A stretch of 64,000 bases of DNA from Bacteroidales bacterium (lineage in GTDB: Bacteria > Bacteroidota > Bacteroidia > Bacteroidales > UBA4181). The translations under genes and the position numbers were made by a program. Shown here piece after piece: positions 35,900-45,803 of the stretch; positions within the stretch are counted from its first letter, which is position 1; the number at the start of each line of letters is the position of its first letter. The DNA lies in contig JAFWVY010000032.1 of assembly GCA_017523725.1 (NCBI GenBank), positions 31,774-95,773 of the forward strand, read 5' to 3'. The notes below the pieces were generated by a model that was given only the letters and a program-made list of their open reading frames with translations, made no database searches and was not told the DNA's origin.

Positions 35900-37756
35900 T
35901 CAGTATAGGATGGTCCCGGTACCGGTTTCGGGAAAATTGTAGTCGGCCGCTTCGCTGAAAACCATATAATAAGGTATCGTGCGTCCGAACTGCGCCTTCA
36001 GGTCGTGTTTCGCATCCTCCCAGTTCTCCGTGGCGTTAAGTTGCCGTTGGAACTCGCGCACGTTGCTCAGCACGACGGCAGGGATATCGTATTTCTCGAG
36101 ATAGGACGGATCGACCGACAGCCCGGCAAAGGCGACGGCTTCCTGGAAATAGACGGGCATGTTTTGCGCCAGGGAGCCAGGCAGCTGGCCAAGCTTGGCG
36201 CAGAATGTGTCGATGCGCTTGTAATACAACGCTGTGACGAGTGCGCGTTCGTACATTTCGGCATCTTCCCCGATGTACGAGAAAAGATGGGTGATACCGT
36301 TGAAGTCTTCGATGGTGTCTTCTGACGGCATGCGGTCGATGATGTCCCGGTAGAAGGGCACATCGTATAATGTGTGGATGTCATTCAAATAGTGCGTGGT
36401 CTTCAGCGCCCAGATCTTGTGGAATGTCGTTTGATTCAGGATCTTGAGATATTTGGTGGCCAAATCCAGTTCGCGGTTGACGAGTGCGGCCATGGTCATG
36501 GCCTTCAGCGTTGCCGGCCGGAATCCGTATTGTGCGGCGTATTCCGCATTCCACCGGAAAGCGCTGTTGGGTACGGCGGCGCAGAGCTCGAAATCGGCGA
36601 AGTACAGCATGCGCTCGGGAACCTCTTTCCGGCATTTGACCGGAAGATAGTCAAAGTTGAAATCAAAAAAGTTGTCCCCCAGACTGTAAGTGGAGCTGTA
36701 GGCCAGTGCCATGGCCCGATAGGCGGATATGGTCCGGGTCGGGTGTTTCACCTGGTCTGCCGTTTCCACCATCATGTCCCATGCCTGCTGTTCGAACAGG
36801 CGCTGCAGTCGCAGTTCTGTCCGGAAGTTGGCGTCGCGGTATGAGGCGAAGGCTGTGACCGCGCATCCGACTGCCGTGATCAGCAGTGGACGCCAGCCCG
36901 TGGCAGGGACGGCGGCGGGTTTCAGTGCAGCACCGGTTGACCGTCGTGCGGTCAGCCATATCGTGGCCAGCACGGCCAGGAGGGTGATTCCGAACGGTTC
37001 GATGAAACCGGCGTCCGGCAACGGCCGGAACAGCATCGCATGGCCGCCGGCAAAGAACAGACGGTATCCTGCCGTGATACACCCGGCCAGCGATACCGCC
37101 ATCAGCAGGGTGGGGAAAACTGCCGGGCTTCTCTGTCCGGTACGCCACGTTTCAAGCGCCATGCCGCACAGGACAATCCATGCGAAACTGCCGCTCACGG
37201 CATATACTGCTACCGGCAGCAGCAGCGCGGTGGCTGCCCGCAGGACGGGTTTCCCGGCGGTTCTGCGGTACAGGGCGAGCGCTCCGACGACCAGCAGCAT
37301 GCCAATCTCCGCCACGAACGGGAAAGACGGTTCCCAGTGCAGGTACAGATAATAGCCCGTCGTCGTCTGGGCGAGCAGCAGAAGCATTGATGGGAGGAAA
37401 TGCAGCAGCGATTTGTATCCCTGCAGCCGGGCCATGTGTGCCACTGCCAGTTCGAGCAGCGAGAGCAGGGCGGCAGCCATCAGCGCGCCCACCAGCGGGA
37501 AATAGAAAAACTGGGTGAGATACCGTCCGGCATAGACCAGCAGGCCGCCCTGCTGTTGTGTCAGGTTGGCCAGAAAAAGCCTGTCGTGCCCGATGAACAG
37601 GTTGAACTGTTGTATTTTGTAAAGAAATTCGCTGTTATACAGACCGAGGAACAGCCATGCGAAAAGAAAGAACACCAGCCGCCGGCCACCGGCGCCCTGC
37701 ATAAAGTGCTGCAGCGCGTTTTGTCCGGCAGACGGATTGTTTCTGGAATCGTTCAT
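35900..37756 (-). CDS. DUF6057-type multi-pass membrane protein
   Basis: From MNDSRNNPSAGQNALQHFMQ it has 618 residues. About ten hydrophobic segments fill roughly 25-290 (for example LVFFLFAWLFLGLY, FPLVGALMAAALLSLLELAV, FLPSMLLLLAQTTTGYYLYL), and a large soluble, TPR-like C-terminal domain follows (FEQQAWDMMVETADQVKHP, AALVNRELDLATKYLKILNQ). A start at 37795 is upstream of a -7 element and was rejected. The match to DUF6057 is by memory of length and neighbours, so treat the family name as likely. Confidence 0.72.
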   Translation of the reverse strand: MNDSRNNPSAGQNALQHFMQGAGGRRLVFFLFAWLFLGLYNSEFLYKIQQFNLFIGHDRLFLANLTQQQGGLLVYAGRYLTQFFYFPLVGALMAAALLSLLELAVAHMARLQGYKSLLHFLPSMLLLLAQTTTGYYLYLHWEPSFPFVAEIGMLLVVGALALYRRTAGKPVLRAATALLLPVAVYAVSGSFAWIVLCGMALETWRTGQRSPAVFPTLLMAVSLAGCITAGYRLFFAGGHAMLFRPLPDAGFIEPFGITLLAVLATIWLTARRSTGAALKPAAVPATGWRPLLITAVGCAVTAFASYRDANFRTELRLQRLFEQQAWDMMVETADQVKHPTRTISAYRAMALAYSSTYSLGDNFFDFNFDYLPVKCRKEVPERMLYFADFELCAAVPNSAFRWNAEYAAQYGFRPATLKAMTMAALVNRELDLATKYLKILNQTTFHKIWALKTTHYLNDIHTLYDVPFYRDIIDRMPSEDTIEDFNGITHLFSYIGEDAEMYERALVTALYYKRIDTFCAKLGQLPGSLAQNMPVYFQEAVAFAGLSVDPSYLEKYDIPAVVLSNVREFQRQLNATENWEDAKHDLKAQFGRTIPYYMVFSEAADYNFPETGTGTILY

Positions 37757-37779
37757 GGTCTGGAATAAAGTTGCGGATG

Positions 37780-37787
37780 CAAAGATA
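37780..37787 (-). promoter_or_regulatory. Likely DUF6057-gene promoter (-7 element)
   Basis: TATCTTTG on the minus strand, 24 bases before the ATG at 37756. Confidence 0.55.
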
Positions 37788-37815
37788 ACGGACATTTACC
37801 ACAACTGCAAGCAGA

Positions 37816-38409
37816 CTACCGGGTCAGCCGGACGCTCTTCAGCAGCCGCTCCGCATCCGCCGCCGCTTCCCTGCCGGGCGCATAGATGACAATAAACTGC
37901 CACAACATGGGACCTTCCGCGGCCATCAGCGACCGGGCGGCCCGTTCCTGCCGGCCTTCTTTCCACCGGCACTGCTGAATGACGGCCGGCCGCGCCATGA
38001 CCGTCGTGTCGCGTTGCGTGAACGTGAACCCGGTGACACTCTCTGCATGCGCCATGCCCTGCGCCGCGCCTTCGGCGGCATGGGCGAGTGAGCAGACAAT
38101 GCCGGGTTTGTAGGCCATGACATTCGTGACAACCTGGAAACGGCCATCCGGCGTCTGGCCGGTGCGGTAGTCGCAGGCCATCAGGTTCTGTTTCACCTCC
38201 TGCGGCTGCCTTGCCTCGGCGTAGGGGTCCTGGTGGAGTGCGACGGGCGTGCACATTGTGAAGTATGCGCATGTCACCGTATCCCAGGCGGTGGCCATTT
38301 CCCGCGCAGCCGGTCTGCAACTCCCCAGATGGAGGACGCTGAGAACCAGAATGATGCTTGGGAGAAAGAGGCGCTGCGGCAGGCGGTACAGAAAGAATGC
38401 TCTGTTCAT
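37816..38409 (-). CDS. Small lipoprotein of unknown function
   Basis: The 197 residues start MNRAFFLYRLPQRLFLPSIILVLSVLHLGSC, trimmed here to its end LSVLHLGSC, a lipobox. The remaining ~165 residues have no motif I recognise. It sits upstream of DUF6057 and the PD40 lipoprotein on the same strand but has its own likely promoter at 38433. Another long ORF in a different frame (37796-38614) overlaps it but lacks a signal peptide and was rejected. Confidence 0.7.
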   Translation of the reverse strand: MNRAFFLYRLPQRLFLPSIILVLSVLHLGSCRPAAREMATAWDTVTCAYFTMCTPVALHQDPYAEARQPQEVKQNLMACDYRTGQTPDGRFQVVTNVMAYKPGIVCSLAHAAEGAAQGMAHAESVTGFTFTQRDTTVMARPAVIQQCRWKEGRQERAARSLMAAEGPMLWQFIVIYAPGREAAADAERLLKSVRLTR

Positions 38410-38432
38410 GGCGGCATGTTTTATCAGACATG

Positions 38433-38440
38433 CAAAGGTA
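38433..38440 (-). promoter_or_regulatory. Likely small-lipoprotein promoter (-7 element)
   Basis: TACCTTTG on the minus strand, 23 bases before the ATG at 38409. Confidence 0.5.
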
Positions 38441-38537
38441 ATGTTTCCCCGTCAAATAAAGACATGACTGACAAGATGGCGCAGCGCCGCGGCGGTGCAC
38501 TGCAGTTCCGCCGGCGCCGGAATGTGCCAAAATGTCG

Positions 38538-38565
38538 CATTGTCGCCATGGCATAATCATTGTCG
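38538..38565 (+). repeat. Direct repeats upstream of dnaK
   Basis: CATTGTCG occurs exactly at 38538-38545 and again at 38558-38565, 20 bases apart, about 70-90 bases before the dnaK ATG. TGTCG also occurs at 38533. The spacing of two helical turns suggests a protein-binding site. No CIRCE-type inverted repeat was seen. Confidence 0.4.
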
Positions 38566-38630
38566 GTGAGCGGCGCATGCGTTTCGGACGCAGGCAAAAA
38601 AAAACAGAGAACAATTAAAAATCATACATC

Positions 38631-40535
38631 ATGGGAAAGATCATAGGAATTGATTTGGGAACCACGAATTCTTGCGTGGCTGTCATGGAAGGCAACGAAC
38701 CGGTTGTGATTCCGAACAGCGAAGGCAAGCGCACGACGCCTTCGATCATCGCTTTTGTCGAAAACGGAGAGAGAAAGGTGGGCGACCCTGCCAAGCGGCA
38801 GGCCATCACGAACCCCAAGAAGACCATTTACTCCATCAAGCGTTTCATGGGCGAGACCTATGAACAGGTCGGGAAGGAAGTGTCGCGTGTCACCTACGAA
38901 GTGGTACGCGGTGACAACAACACCCCGCGGGTCGTCATCGACGGCCGGAAGTATTCCCCGCAGGAACTGTCGGCCATGGTGCTTCAGAAAATGAAGAAGA
39001 CCGCCGAAGACTATCTGGGACAGGAAGTGACGGAGGCTGTCATTACGGTGCCTGCCTACTTTACCGATTCCCAGCGTCAAGCGACCAAGGAAGCCGGTGA
39101 GATCGCCGGCCTCAAAGTCCGCCGAATCATCAACGAACCGACGGCTGCGGCCCTGGCTTACGGACTTGACAAGAAAAACAAAGACATGAAGATTGCCGTC
39201 TTCGACCTTGGCGGCGGCACGTTCGATATTTCCATCCTGGAGTTGGGCGACGGCGTGTTCGAAGTCAAGTCGACCAACGGCGACACCCATCTGGGCGGCG
39301 ACGATTTCGACCAGGTCATCATCAACTGGCTGGCTGAGGAATTCCAGAAGGACGAAGGCATTGACCTGCGCCAGGATCCGATGGCGCTGCAGCGGCTGAA
39401 AGAAGCAGCCGAAAAGGCCAAGGTGGAACTTTCGAGTTCCACGTCCACCGAAATCAACCTGCCGTACATCATGCCGGTGAACGGTGTGCCGAAACACCTG
39501 GTGAAGACCCTGACGCGTTCGCAGTTCGAGAAACTGGCTGACAGCCTGATCCAATCGACGCTCGAACCGTGCCGCAAGGCGCTGGCGGATGCCCATCTGT
39601 CTACGTCGGATGTCGACGAAGTCATCCTGGTCGGCGGTTCCACCCGTATCCCCGCCATCCAGGCCATTGTCGAGAAATTCTTCGGCAAGACGCCTTCGAA
39701 AGGTGTCAATCCCGATGAGGTGGTGGCCGTCGGTGCTGCCATCCAGAGAGGCGTGCTGGCCGGCGATGTCAAGGACGTCCTGCTGTTGGATGTGACGCCG
39801 TTGTCGCTGGGTATCGAGACTCTGGGCGGTGTCATGACGAAACTGATTGATGCCAACACCACCATCCCGACGCGCAAGACCGAGGTGTTCTCTACGGCGG
39901 CTGACAACCAGCCATCGGTGGAAATCCATGTGTTGCAGGGCGAACGTCCGATGGCATCCGGCAACAAGACCATCGGCCGCTTCCATCTGGACGGTATCCC
40001 GGCTGCGCCGCGTGGCGTGCCGCAGATTGAGGTGACGTTCGATATCGATGCGAACGGTATCTTGAATGTGTCCGCCAAGGACAAGGGAACCGGCAAGCAG
40101 CAGAGCATCCGAATCGAAGCTTCTTCCGGCTTGAGCGAAGACGAAATCAAGCGGATGAAGGCCGAAGCCGAGGCCAACGCCGAGGCCGACCGTCAGTCCC
40201 GCGAACGGGTGGACAAGCTGAACCAGGCCGACAGCATGATTTTCCAGACGGAAAAGCAACTGAAGGAACTGGGCGACAAGATCCCGGCCGACAAGAAAGC
40301 ACCTATCGAGAGTGCACTCGCGAAGTTGAAAGAGGCCCACAAGTCGCAGGACATCGCGGCCATCGATGCGGCCATGGAAGCCATGAACCAGGCCTTCCAC
40401 GCCGCGTCCGAAGAGATGTACAAAAATGCCGGCGCGCAGGGCGGTCCGTCGGCCGGTGCACAGCAGCCCGGCAGCGGCAGCGCTTCTTCCGGCAGCCAGG
40501 ATGCAGAGGATGTGGACTTCGAGGAAGTGAAGTAA
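38631..40535 (+). CDS. dnaK: Chaperone DnaK (Hsp70)
   Basis: The 634 residues begin [19 protein letters not shown]. Nucleotide-binding motifs include the phosphate-1 loop, [15 protein letters not shown] and [14 protein letters not shown]; the substrate domain ([14 protein letters not shown] to the [10 protein letters not shown] region) and the lid follow, and the C-terminus ends EDVDFEEVK. dnaJ and grpE are not adjacent, so dnaK is a single-gene unit with a strong terminator. The 221 bases before it hold the promoter of the divergent gene and the CATTGTCG repeats; no clear TAnnTTTG element was found for dnaK. Confidence 0.98.
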   Translation: MGKIIGIDLGTTNSCVAVMEGNEPVVIPNSEGKRTTPSIIAFVENGERKVGDPAKRQAITNPKKTIYSIKRFMGETYEQVGKEVSRVTYEVVRGDNNTPRVVIDGRKYSPQELSAMVLQKMKKTAEDYLGQEVTEAVITVPAYFTDSQRQATKEAGEIAGLKVRRIINEPTAAALAYGLDKKNKDMKIAVFDLGGGTFDISILELGDGVFEVKSTNGDTHLGGDDFDQVIINWLAEEFQKDEGIDLRQDPMALQRLKEAAEKAKVELSSSTSTEINLPYIMPVNGVPKHLVKTLTRSQFEKLADSLIQSTLEPCRKALADAHLSTSDVDEVILVGGSTRIPAIQAIVEKFFGKTPSKGVNPDEVVAVGAAIQRGVLAGDVKDVLLLDVTPLSLGIETLGGVMTKLIDANTTIPTRKTEVFSTAADNQPSVEIHVLQGERPMASGNKTIGRFHLDGIPAAPRGVPQIEVTFDIDANGILNVSAKDKGTGKQQSIRIEASSGLSEDEIKRMKAEAEANAEADRQSRERVDKLNQADSMIFQTEKQLKELGDKIPADKKAPIESALAKLKEAHKSQDIAAIDAAMEAMNQAFHAASEEMYKNAGAQGGPSAGAQQPGSGSASSGSQDAEDVDFEEVK

Positions 40536-40571
40536 GACGGGCGCACTGCCTTTTCCTGAACAAAAATCAAG

Positions 40572-40606
40572 TGGGTGTAACGTATGGCGTTGCACCCATT
40601 TTTTTT
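40572..40606 (+). terminator. dnaK intrinsic terminator
   Basis: An 11-bp stem (40572-40582 with 40588-40598, one G-T pair, loop TATGG) is followed by eight T. Confidence 0.9.
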
Positions 40607-40693
40607 GTATATCCATGCCGCCTGAAGATGTGCTTTATGGCCTGTCCTTGCGGAATAATTCGTATCTTCGCCATTATTAAAGACAGTTTCCAT

Positions 40694-42985
40694 ATGAAAC
40701 ACATTGCCAGAACCATTGCACTGCTGTGCTGCCTGATACTGGGGGCGTCCTGTGCCGACAATGCAGAATCTCCCATGGAACGGGAAATCCGGGCCATGGT
40801 GAAAAAAATGACCCTGGAAGAGAAGGCCGGACAACTGGTCCAGCTGAGCATCAATACCATCACCGATAACCGGCGGCATGCGCTGGACACATCGGCCATG
40901 CGCGAAGTCTTCGGCACCTACCGCGTGGGCTCCATCCTGAATGTGCCGTTCGACGCGGCTTCCGACCGGGCGACGACCGCGGCGCTCATGGCAGAGGTCC
41001 AGCAGTGGTCTCTGCGGCTGACCGGTATTCCGACGCTGTACGGCATGGACATGATCCACGGCGCATCGTATATCAGCGACGCCACTTTCTTCCCGCAGGA
41101 AGTGAATCTTGCTGCGACGTTCAACCCGGAACATGCGGCCATGATGGGGCAGGTGACGGCCTATGAGACACGCGCGGCCCTGGTGCCTTGGACGTTTTCT
41201 CCCGTCATGGACCTGACGCGCGAAGCCGCCTGGCCGCGCAACTGGGAGAGCTACGGCGAGGATCCTTATCTCCAGTCGGTGATGGCCGTCGCCGAGATGC
41301 GGGCCATGCAGGGCGAAGACCGCGACCATGTGGACGACCGGCACATCGCGGCCTGCATCAAGCACTATATGGCCTATGGCGCACCGCGTTCCGGCAAGGA
41401 CCGGACGCCGGCCTATGTCTCCATGGCCGATTTGCGCGAAAAATATTTTGCGCCGTTCAAGGCCTGCATCGAGGCCGGGGCGCTCAGCCTGATGGTCAAT
41501 TCGGCCTCGGTGAACGGCGTTCCCGTACATGCCAGCAAAACCCTGCTGACTGGCTGGCTGAAGGAGGAATTGAACTGGGACGGCATGATTGTGACCGACT
41601 GGGCAGATGTCAACAACCTTTACGAGCGTGAGCATGTCGCCGCCGACCGGAAAGATGCGGTCTGCATCGGCATCAATGCCGGCATAGACATGATTATGGA
41701 GCCTTACGATGCGAAGACGGCGGTTCTTATCAAGGAACTGGCCGAAGAAGGCCGTATTCCGATGTCCCGGCTTGACGATGCAGTGATACGCGTGCTGCGG
41801 CTGAAATACAGACTGGGTCTGTTCGACACGCCCGTCTGGAATGTCGACGGCTACGACCGGTTCGGCTGCGAGGAATTCCGGCAGGCCTCATACCGGGCGG
41901 CTGTCGAGTCGGAGGTGCTGCTCAAGAACGAGCACGCCCTGTTGCCGCTGGCGTCCGGAACCAGAATCCTGCTGACGGGACCCAACGCCAACTCCATGCG
42001 GTCGCTGAACGGCGGCTGGAGCTATACGTGGCAGGGCAGCGGCCGGCCGGAATACAGTGCCCCGTACCATACCATATATCAGGCATTGCAGGCTGAGTTT
42101 GGAACCGACCGGGTGACTTTCGTGCCCGGGGTGGTTTACGACGAGGGCGGACAGCGATGGCAGCAGGAGGTGCAGGTGGACATCGCTCCGGTGGTGGCTG
42201 CTGCGGCTTCGGCCGATGTCATCGTGGCGTGCATCGGCGAAAACTCCTATTGTGAAACCCCTGGAAATATCAATGATTTGACGCTGAGTGCCAATCAGCG
42301 GGAACTGGTCCGGCAGCTCGCGGCGACCGGCAAGCCGGTTGTGCTGGTGCTCAACGAAGGACGGGCGCGCATCATCAGCGATATCGAGCCATTGGCCGAT
42401 GCGATCGTGGATATCATGCTGCCGGGTAATTACGGTGCAGATGCCCTGGCTGCGCTGCTGTCCGGACGGGAGAATTTCAGCGGCCGCCTGCCGTTCACCT
42501 ATCCCCGGTATGTCAATTCCATCCACACTTACGATTTCAAGGTGTCGGAGATGTCGGCCACGATGGGCGGCGAATACAATTACGATGCGGTGATGGATGT
42601 GCAATGGCCGTTTGGTACGGGCTTGAGTTACACCACTTTCGCTTACAGTGACCTGCAGGTTGACAAGGAGGTCTTTTCTGCGGAGGACACGCTTCGTTTC
42701 TCGGTGCAGGTGACCAACACCGGGACGAAGGCCGGTGCGGAAGCCGTACTGCTCTTCAGCAGCGATGAGGTGGCATCGGTTATTCCCGATGTCAAACGCC
42801 TCCGGGCATTCCGCAAGGTCACGCTGCAGCCGGGTGCATCGGAAGAGGTTGTGCTTACCGTTCCGGCCCGCAGTCTGGCGTTTGTCGGCGAGGACGGCGC
42901 CTGGCACCTGGAGGAGGGCGATTTCAGCATCGGTGTCGGCAGCCTCCGGCGGCGCATCCGTTGCAACCGTACTTCAACTTGGTAA
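40694..42985 (+). CDS. Glycoside hydrolase family 3 lipoprotein (beta-glucosidase-like)
   Basis: From MKHIARTIALLCCLILGASC the product is a 763-residue lipoprotein. It has the GH3 N-terminal barrel (GMDMIHGAS, the nucleophile Asp in GMIVTDWAD at residue 302), the C-terminal alpha/beta-sandwich (TGPNAN, IACIGENSYCETPGN-type sequence) and a fibronectin III-like domain (SVQVTNTGTKAGAEAVLLF). It most resembles BglX-type beta-glucosidases, but the linkage and sugar cannot be read. Earlier in-frame ATGs were rejected because of the lipobox. The SGNH gene follows 27 bases later. Confidence 0.93.
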   Translation: MKHIARTIALLCCLILGASCADNAESPMEREIRAMVKKMTLEEKAGQLVQLSINTITDNRRHALDTSAMREVFGTYRVGSILNVPFDAASDRATTAALMAEVQQWSLRLTGIPTLYGMDMIHGASYISDATFFPQEVNLAATFNPEHAAMMGQVTAYETRAALVPWTFSPVMDLTREAAWPRNWESYGEDPYLQSVMAVAEMRAMQGEDRDHVDDRHIAACIKHYMAYGAPRSGKDRTPAYVSMADLREKYFAPFKACIEAGALSLMVNSASVNGVPVHASKTLLTGWLKEELNWDGMIVTDWADVNNLYEREHVAADRKDAVCIGINAGIDMIMEPYDAKTAVLIKELAEEGRIPMSRLDDAVIRVLRLKYRLGLFDTPVWNVDGYDRFGCEEFRQASYRAAVESEVLLKNEHALLPLASGTRILLTGPNANSMRSLNGGWSYTWQGSGRPEYSAPYHTIYQALQAEFGTDRVTFVPGVVYDEGGQRWQQEVQVDIAPVVAAAASADVIVACIGENSYCETPGNINDLTLSANQRELVRQLAATGKPVVLVLNEGRARIISDIEPLADAIVDIMLPGNYGADALAALLSGRENFSGRLPFTYPRYVNSIHTYDFKVSEMSATMGGEYNYDAVMDVQWPFGTGLSYTTFAYSDLQVDKEVFSAEDTLRFSVQVTNTGTKAGAEAVLLFSSDEVASVIPDVKRLRAFRKVTLQPGASEEVVLTVPARSLAFVGEDGAWHLEEGDFSIGVGSLRRRIRCNRTSTW

Positions 42986-43012
42986 TAAACAGATTAAAAT
43001 CAGCAAGATATC

Positions 43013-44224
43013 ATGAAAAAGCATTGCTCCTATCTGACGCTTCTGTTGCTGGCCGGCCTGCTTGCCATGTGTTCGTCCAAACCGGCACAGTCGTCTTCGT
43101 GGGTGGGTACCTGGGGTACCGCGCCCCAACTGGTGGAACCGCATAACCGGCCGCCCGAACCGGGACTGACCGGCCATACGCTCCGGCAGATATTCAAAGT
43201 CTCTATCGGCGGTGAAACGGTTCGCATGACTTTTTCCAACGAGTACAGCGAAGAACCGGTGACACTGGAAGCTGTTTCCATCGCCTTGTCCACCGGCGGA
43301 TTCCGGACCGATGCGGCTTCGGCGTGTCAGCTTACGTTCGGTGGTCAGACCGAAGTTACGATGGCGCCTGGCGCTACGGCGGTGTCAGATCCGGTGGGAT
43401 TCCGGCTGCCTCCGCAGGCGGAGGTGGCGGTCACCATCCGGTTCGGACAGACCTCGCCGATGACCGTGACCGGCCATCCGGGTTCACGGACCACTTCGTA
43501 CCTGTTGACGGATTCCCCGTCATCCGATGAAGATTTCGCCGATGCTGTCACAACCGACCACTGGTATGTCCTGCGCGGCATGGACGTGCTGACAGCCGCA
43601 CCGGCGGCTTCGGTGGCTATTCTGGGCAATTCCATCACCGACGGCCGCGGATCCGACACGAACCGTCAGAACCGCTGGCCCGACCAGTTGGCGGCGCATC
43701 TGCTCTCGCACGAGGAGACCAGCCATGTCGGCGTGCTGAACATGGGGATCGGCGGCAACTGCGTACTGCGCGAGCGTGGTGGTCTGGGACCGTCCGGCGA
43801 GGCCCGTTTCGCATCGGACATTTTGGCACAGGCGGGAGTCAAGTGGTTGATTATCTGCGAGGGCGTGAATGACCTCTGTACTTCGCCCGACGCCAGGCAA
43901 ACGGCAGAGCGTCTGAAGGAAGTGTTCCGCGACATGGCCGGCCGCGCCCATGCACAGGGTTTGAAAGTCTATGCGGCCACGGTGATGCCGTTCAAGAACC
44001 ATTATTATTTCACGCTGGACCACGAGGCCGGCCGGCAGATTCTGAACGAATGGATCCGGCAGGCCGACTGCTTTGATGCGGTGATTGATTTCGACGCACT
44101 GGTACGCGATCCATCCGACCCGGAGGTGATGCAGGCGGCCTATCAGTCGGACTACCTGCATCTGAATCCTGCGGGCTATGCTTTGATGGGGACGTCCATC
44201 GACTACCGTCTTTTCGTGCAATAA
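43013..44224 (+). CDS. SGNH/GDSL-family esterase lipoprotein
   Basis: The 403 residues begin with the lipoprotein signal MKKHCSYLTLLLLAGLLAMC. A jelly-roll-like N-terminal domain (WVGTWGTAPQLVEP, IFKVSIGGETVRMTFSNEY) is followed by the SGNH hydrolase: block I ILGNSITDG (catalytic Ser207), GIGGN, EGVNDL, and the Asp-His pair in SDYLHLN (D380, H383). It likely removes acyl groups from a polysaccharide or other surface substrate. It is co-directed with the GH3 gene. Confidence 0.9.
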   Translation: MKKHCSYLTLLLLAGLLAMCSSKPAQSSSWVGTWGTAPQLVEPHNRPPEPGLTGHTLRQIFKVSIGGETVRMTFSNEYSEEPVTLEAVSIALSTGGFRTDAASACQLTFGGQTEVTMAPGATAVSDPVGFRLPPQAEVAVTIRFGQTSPMTVTGHPGSRTTSYLLTDSPSSDEDFADAVTTDHWYVLRGMDVLTAAPAASVAILGNSITDGRGSDTNRQNRWPDQLAAHLLSHEETSHVGVLNMGIGGNCVLRERGGLGPSGEARFASDILAQAGVKWLIICEGVNDLCTSPDARQTAERLKEVFRDMAGRAHAQGLKVYAATVMPFKNHYYFTLDHEAGRQILNEWIRQADCFDAVIDFDALVRDPSDPEVMQAAYQSDYLHLNPAGYALMGTSIDYRLFVQ

Positions 44225-44305
44225 AACAAACCAGGAGCGCCCCCGGAGGGGAGAACGGAGTCTCACCGGACGTGGCATTCAGACATCTCAGTCTGACATG
44301 TAAAC

Positions 44306-44341
44306 AAAAAAGAGACTGCCCGCCGGGCAGTCTCTTTTTTT
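44306..44341. terminator. Bidirectional terminator between SGNH gene and pfp
   Basis: A 16-bp stem (44306-44321 with 44325-44340) has A6 and T7 tails, so it works on both strands between two converging units. Confidence 0.9.
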
Positions 44342-44358
44342 GTATGCAGAACCGGCTT

Positions 44359-45591
44359 TTACCAGTTCAGGATTTTCTTGAAGTCGTAAGTCTCCGGGTC
44401 GGCGACATATTTCTTCGCGGCCTCGTAGTCTTCCGGCGTGATGTAATGCAGGATGTCGTTGACAACAGCCTGCACGCGGTTACCTTCCGGATTGACCAGC
44501 CGCGGCGGAATCTTGCCCGTCACAGGATCCTGCAGGTCTTTCAGGTACAGCGGAGAAACCTCGCCGACCGGATCGACCGACACCATGCAACCCGTCTTGC
44601 CTTCCGAGAACAACTTGTATACGCCGAGTCCCAGCAGGGAGCAGTAAACCAGGTCGTAGGCCGTCGGCGTCTGGCAACGCACCTCGTAGCCGATTTCAAC
44701 CGGACGCGATTTTACCTTGATGCCGAGCGTTTTCAGTTTCTTTTCGAGCAATTCGTTGAATATGTGCGCTTTTGAAACTTTTCCCAATTCCGGATGCCCA
44801 TGCTCGTCATACGAGAAGTGGATGCCCGACTTCTTGATTTCCTCATCGCTCAAGGCATGGAAAACGCCTTCCGAAATCATGGCCACGCCGTAGTTGACGC
44901 CCATGATCTTGCGTTTGATGATGGAGGAAACCACCATGTTGACAATCTTGTCGACCGTGATTTCGGTTTTGTTGAACATCTCGGGAATGATGATCATGGG
45001 ATAATGGCAGGCTGTGCCGATACCGAAGGCCAGATGGCCGGCGGAACGTCCCATGGCCGCCACCACGAACCAGTTCTCGCTGGTACGTGCATCTTCATAG
45101 ACCGTCGTGGCAATGACCGTTCCCTGCGCCTGGGCGGACTGGAACCCGAACGTCGGGGAGCCGGCCGGCAGCGGCAGGTCGTTGTCGATGGTCTTCGGTA
45201 CATGGATATTGGCGATGGGATACTGCTTTTCTGTCAGGAACTTGGCGATGCGGTTGGCCGTCGAGGCCGTGTCGTCGCCGCCGACGGTCACCAGCAGTTT
45301 GACGTTGTTGTCCACAAAGAACTTCAGGTTGAAATTTTCCTGGAAATCCTTGTCCGTCGGTTTGAACCGGCTCATCTTGAGGAACGAACCGCCCCTGTTG
45401 AAGATATCGTCGGCCAGCATGAAGTCGATGTCCGTTGTCCGGGGATTCTTGTTGAACAGTCCGGTATAGCCCTGGTGCAGGCCGATGACGCGGAATCCGT
45501 TTTTGAGGAAGGTCTTGGAGATGCTTCCGACCACAGTGTTCATTCCGGGCGCAGGGCCGCCACCCGTCAGAATGGCAATAGCTTGTTTCAT
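44359..45591 (-). CDS. pfp: Diphosphate-dependent 6-phosphofructokinase
   Basis: From MKQAIAILTGGGPAPGMN it has 410 residues. The motif GGDDT at residues 104-108 has Asp where ATP enzymes have Gly; that change is the known marker of PPi use. The catalytic motif reads PKTIDNDLPLP with the PPi-type Lys, and MGRSAGHLA replaces MGRDAGFLA. It would let fructose 6-phosphate and fructose 1,6-bisphosphate interconvert with PPi. An ORF start at 45807 was rejected since the -7 element lies at 45620. Confidence 0.95.
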   Translation of the reverse strand: MKQAIAILTGGGPAPGMNTVVGSISKTFLKNGFRVIGLHQGYTGLFNKNPRTTDIDFMLADDIFNRGGSFLKMSRFKPTDKDFQENFNLKFFVDNNVKLLVTVGGDDTASTANRIAKFLTEKQYPIANIHVPKTIDNDLPLPAGSPTFGFQSAQAQGTVIATTVYEDARTSENWFVVAAMGRSAGHLAFGIGTACHYPMIIIPEMFNKTEITVDKIVNMVVSSIIKRKIMGVNYGVAMISEGVFHALSDEEIKKSGIHFSYDEHGHPELGKVSKAHIFNELLEKKLKTLGIKVKSRPVEIGYEVRCQTPTAYDLVYCSLLGLGVYKLFSEGKTGCMVSVDPVGEVSPLYLKDLQDPVTGKIPPRLVNPEGNRVQAVVNDILHYITPEDYEAAKKYVADPETYDFKKILNW

Positions 45592-45619
45592 TTTCGATGA
45601 TGGTTTTTGTTTTGCGCTG

Positions 45620-45627
45620 CAAAGATA
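45620..45627 (-). promoter_or_regulatory. Likely pfp promoter (-7 element)
   Basis: TATCTTTG on the minus strand, 29 bases before the pfp ATG. Confidence 0.55.
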
Positions 45628-45772
45628 GAAAAACGATTCAGACATCGCCCCGGTTTGCCGGTGAAATTGCCATGTCCCGATGGTTTTCCAGAGGGGCGCC
45701 GTGTGGCCCCGCATGCGTAGCCGTCCGCCGGCGGCGGAAAAATGTCCCATGCAGAAAAAAACGGCCTGGAAT

Positions 45773-45803
45773 TTTGTAAATTGCGTTTGGATTGCTATCT
45801 TGC
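45773..45803 (+). promoter_or_regulatory. Possible glycogen-operon promoter
   Basis: TTTG (45773-45776), 19 bases, then TATCTTGC (45796-45803), close to the Bacteroidota consensus but with a weak -7 end. It would leave a leader of about 200 bases before the ATG at 46013. Confidence 0.45.

Noticed and set aside
37796..38614. 272-codon frame overlapping the small lipoprotein gene
   Set aside because: It has no signal peptide or domain, and the lipoprotein frame has a good lipobox and promoter spacing.
38622..40616. 664-codon open frame opposite dnaK
   Set aside because: It is the antisense shadow of dnaK, a common artefact in GC-rich genes with strong codon bias.
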